DNA of 64,000 bases from Pyrinomonadaceae bacterium (GTDB lineage: Bacteria; Acidobacteriota; Blastocatellia; Pyrinomonadales; Pyrinomonadaceae): contig JANQRU010000007.1 in the NCBI GenBank assembly GCA_028284415.1, positions 248,001-312,000 of the forward strand, given 5' to 3'. This document shows positions 58,019 to 64,000 of the stretch, piece after piece (the stretch's first letter is position 1; each line of letters opens with the position of its first letter). A program made the position numbers and the translations under genes. The notes beneath the pieces are model-generated. The model was given only the letters and a program-made list of their open reading frames with translations. It did not search any database and had not been told where the DNA came from.

Positions 58019-60247
58019 TTACTCTTCTTCTGCTTTGTTTGAATCGGAATCTTTTTCAGCTTCTGGATTTTTTGACTTCTCAAATTCTATTTGAGTCTTC
58101 ATCAAATCATTTATATGTGCATAAGTTTTAGGATTTTCTTCTTTGAGAATGTTATCCACATTCGAATCCCATTTGCTTTTATCTTCTTCAAAATAAATGA
58201 ACTTCCACGGATGCATAGTTCCCGGATTCGGATACATTCCTTTAACGTATGGCTTCTTCATCCAACTGGTTCCATTTGTCGAAAGCGGAATAACCGGTTG
58301 GTCTTGCAACATATAAAATTCGGCTTCAGCCATTTTTTCGTACCGCTTGACCGGATCGCGTGTGTTGTTTGCTTCATCAAGCAAGTCGTCATATTTTTGA
58401 TCCCACCAACCGGTCGAACTGTCATTTTTCGGTGAATAGAATTGGCTCAAAAATGTGTATGGGTCCATATAATCACCAACCCATCCGGCTCTTGCCATTC
58501 CTTTATATTCAACCGCTGAACGGAATTTCAAATATGTTTTCCATTCCATGTTTTTTAGCTGGACTTCAATACCAAGATTTTGCTTCCATTGCTGTTGAAC
58601 AAATACTGCGACTTGCTTATTACTTTCTGCCGTGTTGTAACTTAGTTGAATTTCATCAGCAGGAAAATCTGTAACCTTACATTTTTCGCCTTCCATATTG
58701 ACGGTATATCCGGCTTCCTTCATTAACTCACAAGCTTTTTTCGGATTGTAATAGCGTTTTTCCCATTCATCGTCAGGAATTCTGGCTTCTTTTCTAAGTT
58801 TTTCCCAAACACGCGAACGAGCTTCTTCATATTCTGGGAAAATCCCTTCGGGCGTGAAAGATACAGATTTTTTAACGGTTTTGCGATATACCTCTAAGGC
58901 TTCACGGTTAATTGCAAAACCAAATGCTTTACGAACTTTTACATCATCAACAGGTTTTTTCTTGACACTAAATGTGTAGTATTCAATCGCTACTTCCGGA
59001 TGCAGTAAATACTCGTCTTTGAATGTTCTGATATATTCATTCCAAGCAGCGGGAACTGTGTGATTATAAAGTGCATCAACTCTACCCGCTTTATAAATGT
59101 TCATCATTGTCGTTTGTTCATCCATCGGATAAAAAACGATTTCATCAAGACTAACTCTGTCAGCATCCCAATAATTTGGATTTTTCTCAACGGTTAACTC
59201 ATCGTAAGGTTTCCACTCTTTAACTTTATACGCACCACTGACAACCATATTCGGAGCGTTTTCAGGTTCTTGCCAACCTTCTTTTTCAACCGTCGGTTTG
59301 TGCAAAGCACTGAAGAATTGGTGTGTCAGCATTCCTACAAAATAAGGAGCTGGTTGTTTCAAAGTTATGCGAAGCGTATGGTCATCTAAAACCTCAACAC
59401 CAATATCTTCTGGTTTAATCTGAACATACTCCGCACCTTCAAGTGCCTCCTTTAACCCAGGCTTTTCTTCCAAAAGCTTTTCGTGGGCTTCCATGGATTC
59501 TTTATTTTCAGGATCGGGTTTTGAGAGAGTTAAACGGGCAGGTGAATTAATATATTTTGTAAATTCGCTAACACTCTTTTCTTCGTTAGCATCAATCTTT
59601 GTGCTTGAGTCCGCACTTTCAGGCTTTTTCGCGTCATTTCCTGGAGCAGACTCTTTTACAGTTTCTTTTTTCAAAACATCTGGCTTGTCTTTTGCTATAG
59701 GCTGTTTTTGGTCATCTTTCTTTTCTTCAAAATCTTTAGCTAACAAAAATTTTCCGTCTTTTTTTACAAAAGACTTCGCAGAATTAAAGTCTTCAGCATA
59801 CTTAATTTCATAACCGATAAATGCATATCTGGAAGCAAGTTCAGGAGATAAAGCACGGCGGAATGAATATAGAAAATCATCGGCTTTTATGGGATCGCCA
59901 TTTGAAAATTTAGCACCTTTGCGTAAGTGGAAAGTATAATTTACTAAGTCGTCGGAAACTTCCCAATGCGTCGCCAAAGAAGGAATCGGTTGCATAGTCT
60001 TTGGATGATACTCAACCAAACGATCAAACATACCGATCAAAATTCTGGCTTCAGGCTGTCCCGTTACAAATTGCGGATCGAGGGATTCAGGCTCAGAACC
60101 TGTGATGTAACGCATTTTGTTATCATTTGGAACCTCAACCTGTCCCCAGTATTTGCTTGTTGCTTGAGTCGTACAACTCACCAAAAAAACAGACAAAGAT
60201 ATTAAAGCAATTCCTATACGGATACGGCTGGTAAATATACGCGTCAT
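58019..60247 (-). CDS. oppA: Peptide ABC transporter substrate-binding lipoprotein (OppA type)
   Basis: 742 aa, much longer than usual (about 540). A lipoprotein signal ends in the lipobox VFLVSC (Cys near residue 25). The SBP family 5 fold is seen: 'RYITGSEPESLDPQFVTGQPEARIL', 'YTFHLRKGAKFSNGDPIKADDF', and later 'AFGFAINREALEVYRKT'. Residues about 160-255 are a Lys/Glu/Asp-rich insertion with little predicted order, placed in the first lobe. The protein delivers peptides to OppBC. Confidence 0.93.
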   Translation of the reverse strand: MTRIFTSRIRIGIALISLSVFLVSCTTQATSKYWGQVEVPNDNKMRYITGSEPESLDPQFVTGQPEARILIGMFDRLVEYHPKTMQPIPSLATHWEVSDDLVNYTFHLRKGAKFSNGDPIKADDFLYSFRRALSPELASRYAFIGYEIKYAEDFNSAKSFVKKDGKFLLAKDFEEKKDDQKQPIAKDKPDVLKKETVKESAPGNDAKKPESADSSTKIDANEEKSVSEFTKYINSPARLTLSKPDPENKESMEAHEKLLEEKPGLKEALEGAEYVQIKPEDIGVEVLDDHTLRITLKQPAPYFVGMLTHQFFSALHKPTVEKEGWQEPENAPNMVVSGAYKVKEWKPYDELTVEKNPNYWDADRVSLDEIVFYPMDEQTTMMNIYKAGRVDALYNHTVPAAWNEYIRTFKDEYLLHPEVAIEYYTFSVKKKPVDDVKVRKAFGFAINREALEVYRKTVKKSVSFTPEGIFPEYEEARSRVWEKLRKEARIPDDEWEKRYYNPKKACELMKEAGYTVNMEGEKCKVTDFPADEIQLSYNTAESNKQVAVFVQQQWKQNLGIEVQLKNMEWKTYLKFRSAVEYKGMARAGWVGDYMDPYTFLSQFYSPKNDSSTGWWDQKYDDLLDEANNTRDPVKRYEKMAEAEFYMLQDQPVIPLSTNGTSWMKKPYVKGMYPNPGTMHPWKFIYFEEDKSKWDSNVDNILKEENPKTYAHINDLMKTQIEFEKSKNPEAEKDSDSNKAEEE

Positions 60248-60466
60248 AACTTACGCTCCTTTTGTGTTACTACTAATTTTCGAAAGCCTAATTTTTTATA
60301 AGCTAAGGAGAGAAGGATAATAATCCTTAGAATTATTCGTTAAACTTATCACGTAATTAGGATTTCAAGCAAGAAAACTTTTAACTAAGATAATTGGCTT
60401 ACAAACCTTTGAATTTAATTCAAAATTACAAATTAATAACCAACTTTGTAGCTAATTAGTTAGGTT

Positions 60467-62428
60467 TTATGATTCGCCGCCTTCTCTTTTCGGTTGCCAA
60501 TTATTATTTATTTTAACTTCTTTCAAAAGAGGTGCATCCAAACTATTCATCTCAAAACCTTCAACATAAGGTTTTACAAGTGAATAACTGGTCGGGAAAT
60601 AAAGCGGAATGGCGGGAACTTCGATTATTGCTTCTTCTTCCGTCAAAATTATTTCTTCATCCCCTATATCAACCAACAACTCGCTATCAGAATTATTCGG
60701 GTTTTGCTCATCTATTTTAGCTGAATCTGCCTCAACTGAGTTTGTGGAAGTATTTGTACTGTTCGTTTCAGCATCTTTCCGTGAAGTATTTGTATTCTCC
60801 TCAATCGTCGGCTTATTGACTTTCTTTGCTGCCTCTTCTTTTATTATCTTTTTGATTTTCGAACTCTCTTTAGGAGCAAAAATAGCAAGCATATTAGCAG
60901 TTTCATCCGAAGTAGGCAAAACTATTCCCCGTCTGATTACATCAAAATCACCGCTTTTCTTAACCTCTTCAAGCTCATCGAATTCTTTCTCAATGATTTC
61001 TGTTTCAACATTAAGATTTTGCTTCCACATCTTAGCAACAGTTCGGGCAACTTTTTTTTGTGTATTATTACGGTTTATTACAAGTTTTATTTTTGGGAAT
61101 CCTTCACCTTCAGGAAAACCTGACTTTGACAAAAGTTCTTTCGCTTTTGTTATATCTTGCTTGAATTTTATTTTGTTTTCGCCTTTTTTAAATGGCAAGA
61201 AGGTTAGTGCAGGTTTAGTCGCCCCTTCCAATTCATCTTCAGTCAAACGCTCTCTGTCAATTGAAATTGCTAATGCTTCTCTAACTCTCCTGTCATTGAA
61301 CGGAGTATTTTTTCTATTAAATTCGTAAAAATTTAATGCACTGTGCGTAGTTCGTCGAAAATCGTAATATGGGGTTAAAAGCTTTAGAGCAAGCGGCTCA
61401 AACTTTGCATTTGTAACCGCATCAACTTTCCCATCTCGATAAGCTTGTAAAGCACTATCAGCATCCTTTGCAGGCACAAAATAAACCTTATCTAATTTTA
61501 CTTTATCTTTATTATAGTAATTCTGTGCCTTTTCAAGCGTCACCCCTTCTTTTGAAACTTCAGCAACCTTAAAAGCACCGTTAGTAATTATTTTTGAATT
61601 TAATTTATCATCCTCAAATTCTTTCCCCGCAGCATAGACGGGTCTTAAAATTGGATGAGCTACCAATTTAGGAAAATCTTTGTCAGGCTTTATTAAAGTT
61701 ACTTTTAATGCATAGTCCCCAATAGCTTCAACCCCAATTTTTTCTTTTTTCTTTTTAGGAACAGGCGTAGGTAAAGGTGGTGGTGGCGGTACTACATTTG
61801 GATCTGCTGGTTTGTTTAAGTCAGGTTTTAGGGATGGAATATTTAATCCATTATTGGGATTATCTTTAAGAATTTCTGTCTTTTTCTGTTTTAAAAATAC
61901 GTCTTTGCCGGATTTTTTTGGTTCTGTTGTTTCTAGTTGTAAACCAACTATATTTTTTAGTAATTCATAATGAGAGACTTTATCCCCCATTTCACTTAAA
62001 CGCTTCCAAGACCTAACAAAATCTCTGGCTGTTACCTTTTCACCATTAGACCATTTTGCATCTTTTCTCAGGTTAAATGTCCAGACTTTGTTATCCTCTA
62101 AACTTTTCCAATCTGTAGCAATTGATGGAGTGGCATTTAGTGTATTTGTATCAATTTCGGTCAAGCCATCGTAAATAGCACGAACTATATCAGTTTCAGG
62201 TGGAGCCGAAGCTAAAGCAGGATCAAATGATTTTGGCATTTTGCCATTGCTCCAACGGAATTCCTGTTTAGGTGGAGGAGTAGAATCAGAATAAAAATCT
62301 TCGGTTTTGGGTTTTTCAAGTTCCGTACAAGATGAGATTAGAATTACAGAAAGTAGAATCAAATAAACAAAGAATGTACGAGGACTAACCCAAAACTTAC
62401 TTTGAATTTTGCCTATTCCGTTTCTCAT
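60467..62428 (-). CDS. Second peptide-binding lipoprotein (OppA-like)
   Basis: 653 aa. Lipobox LISSC near residue 34; family 5 elements 'FRWSNGKMPKSFDPALASAPPETDIV', 'WTFNLRKDAKWSNGEKVTARDFV' and 'REALAISIDRERLTEDE'. It carries a Pro-rich insert near residue 210 and a Ser/Asn/Thr/Glu-rich insert near residues 545-605, both probably disordered. It has diverged strongly from the adjacent OppA, from which it is separated by 219 bases. Probably supplies another specificity to the same permease. Confidence 0.85.
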   Translation of the reverse strand: MRNGIGKIQSKFWVSPRTFFVYLILLSVILISSCTELEKPKTEDFYSDSTPPPKQEFRWSNGKMPKSFDPALASAPPETDIVRAIYDGLTEIDTNTLNATPSIATDWKSLEDNKVWTFNLRKDAKWSNGEKVTARDFVRSWKRLSEMGDKVSHYELLKNIVGLQLETTEPKKSGKDVFLKQKKTEILKDNPNNGLNIPSLKPDLNKPADPNVVPPPPPLPTPVPKKKKEKIGVEAIGDYALKVTLIKPDKDFPKLVAHPILRPVYAAGKEFEDDKLNSKIITNGAFKVAEVSKEGVTLEKAQNYYNKDKVKLDKVYFVPAKDADSALQAYRDGKVDAVTNAKFEPLALKLLTPYYDFRRTTHSALNFYEFNRKNTPFNDRRVREALAISIDRERLTEDELEGATKPALTFLPFKKGENKIKFKQDITKAKELLSKSGFPEGEGFPKIKLVINRNNTQKKVARTVAKMWKQNLNVETEIIEKEFDELEEVKKSGDFDVIRRGIVLPTSDETANMLAIFAPKESSKIKKIIKEEAAKKVNKPTIEENTNTSRKDAETNSTNTSTNSVEADSAKIDEQNPNNSDSELLVDIGDEEIILTEEEAIIEVPAIPLYFPTSYSLVKPYVEGFEMNSLDAPLLKEVKINNNWQPKREGGES

Positions 62429-62443
62429 TTAAATCCGAACCCT

Positions 62444-63049
62444 TTATTTGTTTATCTTTTCTAATTCTAAAAAAACTTTTTCAGTATTTTTGATTGATAC
62501 CTCAAATCCTCCTGAGGTATCAATCAAAAAATCTGCATAGGATTTTTTTTCTTCTTGTGACATTTGAGCGTTTATTCTTTTTAAGGCTTCATTTTCGCTT
62601 AAATTATTGCGTAACATCAGCCTTTTCAATTGTATAACAGAATCGCACCAAACAACAATTAATTTATCAAACCGCTTGTAGCTTCTAGATTCTATCATTA
62701 AAGCAGCATCAATTATTGCAATTCCATCAGGCTTTTCATTTTCTTTTTGCTCAAGCCATTTATTCTGTTCTTCGATAACTAATGGATGCACAATTTCATT
62801 CAAAAGTTGTCGCTTTGTTCCATTGTTAAACACAATGCTCCCAAGCTTTACACGATCCAGCTCACCATTTTCTTGTAGAACCTCATCACCAAAGCACTCA
62901 ACAATTAGACGCAACCCTTTAGTGTTTGGCTCAACAACTTGTCTCGCCGTCTGATCTGCATCCAATACAAAGCAACCAAGTCCTTCAAAAACTTCGCAAA
63001 CATAAGTTTTTCCGACTGCTATAGAACCAGTTAAACCAACTTTTAACAT
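62444..63049 (-). CDS. coaE: Dephospho-CoA kinase
   Basis: 201 aa. P-loop GLTGSIAVGKTYV at the start, 'CFVLDADQTARQVVEP' with the conserved Asp of the CoA domain, 'KLGSIVFN', 'IAIIDAALMIESRSYKRFDKLIVVW' and 'RLMLRNNLSENEALKRINAQM'. It catalyses the last step of CoA synthesis. Normal length. The next gene downstream, an OppA-like lipoprotein, starts only 16 bases after it, so they probably share a transcript. Confidence 0.93.
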   Translation of the reverse strand: MLKVGLTGSIAVGKTYVCEVFEGLGCFVLDADQTARQVVEPNTKGLRLIVECFGDEVLQENGELDRVKLGSIVFNNGTKRQLLNEIVHPLVIEEQNKWLEQKENEKPDGIAIIDAALMIESRSYKRFDKLIVVWCDSVIQLKRLMLRNNLSENEALKRINAQMSQEEKKSYADFLIDTSGGFEVSIKNTEKVFLELEKINK

Positions 63050-63109
63050 TTTTTGAAAAATATTTCTTATTTAATCAGCTCGAAAGTAAGAATTATAAAT
63101 GATTTCAGA

Positions 63110-64000
63110 CTAAGATACAGTTATTTGTTCCAGATTTTCAGTTTGTTTTTCTGTTTCAAAGATATATTGCTTCATACCCTTAATTCCTTTTTCTTGCATA
63201 GCTTTTATTGCTTGCTCAAGATTAGGGTTTGATTTGTTTAATTCAAGATTGAGATTTGCTTTGAGTGCTTTGCGGTAGTCAATACCTGCCAATTCAATGT
63301 TACCCTGAAGTTTGTGAACTCTTGCCCGATTGATGTAAAAAAAGCATTCGGGTTCTAATTTAATAGCCCGACTATAGTATTTTATTGCCTTGGTAAAAAG
63401 TCCCTTATCCTCATAAACCAAACCGCGGGCGTTGTAATAAAATGCTCGGTCGCGTTTAGATTCTCCGTCTGTTTTTACAGAGTTGTTGTTTTCCCATAGT
63501 TTATCGAATGAAGATTTTCGAAAGGAGTCCTTTTCAGATGAGGTCAAACTTATTTGGATAGATTTTTCTTCTTCAACTTTTTCTATTTTTTGAATTTCTT
63601 CTTTGTTTAAAAGAGCCGTATTCCTTTGAGGAGGTCTAGGTTCCATATATTTGCTTTGACTAATTTCTATGTTCGTTTGAGGTTTTTCTAAAGCCGCTCT
63701 CATCTCTTTAGCTGACTGAAAACGGTTGGTTCGCTCTTTTTGCAAAGCTTTATTAATGATTGAACGCAGGTGTTTAGGATACTTGTCAGAAGCTCTTTCA
63801 GGTTCTGACATTAAAATTGCTGCTATTAAAGAAGGCTGGTCATCCTGCGGATATGGTAGCTTTCCTGTCAATAGTCTTTGCAAAATCACACCAATTGCCC
63901 AAATGTCTGTTTCTGCCGAAATCAAAGGCTTTTTGTCGAAAGCTTCCGGCGGCATATATTCAAAAGTTCCGGCAGTTCCAGTTGCTTTTGAGTGCGACTT
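63110..64000 (-). CDS. Serine/threonine protein kinase with TPR tail (5' end outside window)
   Basis: The frame continues past the right edge: bases 64000-63956 encode K-S-H-S-K-A-T-G-T-A-G-T-F-E-Y just before MPPEAF, which is the GTxxYMPPE end of a kinase activation segment. Seen here are the C-lobe ('DIWAIGVILQRLLTGKLPYP'), a linker and, at residues ~165-240 of the visible part, two or three TPR repeats ('AFYYNARGLVYEDKGLFTKAIKYYSRAIKLEPE'). The catalytic N-lobe is not in the window. A cognate PP2C phosphatase is encoded at 18258. Confidence 0.88.
   Translation of the reverse strand, partial: KSHSKATGTAGTFEYMPPEAFDKKPLISAETDIWAIGVILQRLLTGKLPYPQDDQPSLIAAILMSEPERASDKYPKHLRSIINKALQKERTNRFQSAKEMRAALEKPQTNIEISQSKYMEPRPPQRNTALLNKEEIQKIEKVEEEKSIQISLTSSEKDSFRKSSFDKLWENNNSVKTDGESKRDRAFYYNARGLVYEDKGLFTKAIKYYSRAIKLEPECFFYINRARVHKLQGNIELAGIDYRKALKANLNLELNKSNPNLEQAIKAMQEKGIKGMKQYIFETEKQTENLEQITVS

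Overview
The window is a low-GC bacterial chromosome segment (roughly 35-40% G+C by eye). It encodes a Gram-negative-type, aerobically respiring heterotroph with complex I, a three-subunit succinate dehydrogenase and malate dehydrogenase. The S8 protease with C-terminal DGVLLGD-type repeats, the PocR/GGDEF and partner-switch proteins and the PP2C phosphatase together resemble Acidobacteriota (Blastocatellia-like). That placement is an inference from family flavour, not from a marker gene.

Layout. 1-8933: 3' end of a complex I operon (nuoG-H-J-K-[DUF1272]-L-M-N) with no nuoI between H and J. 8957-13495: GH25 lysozyme, CAT-like acetyltransferase, an unknown protein, a class I glutamine amidotransferase, a YbdK-type carboxylate-amine ligase and a PilZ protein. 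13641-18166: LysR regulator divergent from leuC, then leuD and a cystathionine gamma-synthase-like gene. 18258-19678: PP2C phosphatase and NfeD. 19813-21281: an ordinary tRNA-Leu(UAA) facing an unusual minus-strand unit, described next. 21496-25488: secreted protein and TldD/TldE. 25855-29005: light-driven proton pump rhodopsin, lycopene cyclase and a Blh carotene dioxygenase. 29028-32902: HEAT-like protein, then gene debris around a VapBC pair, an amidohydrolase and a Uma2 protein. 33023-37841: mdh, S8 protease and GNAT protein. 38028-40529: GGDEF/EAL protein. 40582-45253: sdhCAB and a LysR regulator. 45388-51977: a c-di-GMP and partner-switch signalling cluster. 52226-53467: stress-type proteins. 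53546-62428: peptide ABC transporter with two binding lipoproteins. 62444-64000: coaE and a truncated Ser/Thr kinase.

The most unusual locus is 19950-21281 on the minus strand. A sigma70-like promoter precedes a 245-aa conserved protein of unknown function, followed without another gene by three tRNA-like units and a rho-independent terminator. Two of the units are circularly permuted: the 3' half (anticodon 3' strand, T-arm, acceptor 3' strand) lies upstream of the 5' half (acceptor 5' strand, D-arm, anticodon 5' strand), with short linkers of 11 and 18 nt. Both form complete 7-bp acceptor stems and 5-bp anticodon stems across the permutation. Flanking sequence looks like decayed outer halves, which suggests tandem duplication followed by loss of the outer halves. 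I cannot assign an anticodon to either permuted unit, so a non-translational role or plain decay remains possible.

The rhodopsin cassette appears sufficient to make retinal from lycopene and to pump protons. The pump has Lys at the proton-donor position (DTK motif), as in Exiguobacterium rhodopsin. Several genes (secreted protein at 21496, S8 protease at 34246, DUF2383 protein at 53012) sit behind good sigma54 -24/-12 matches.
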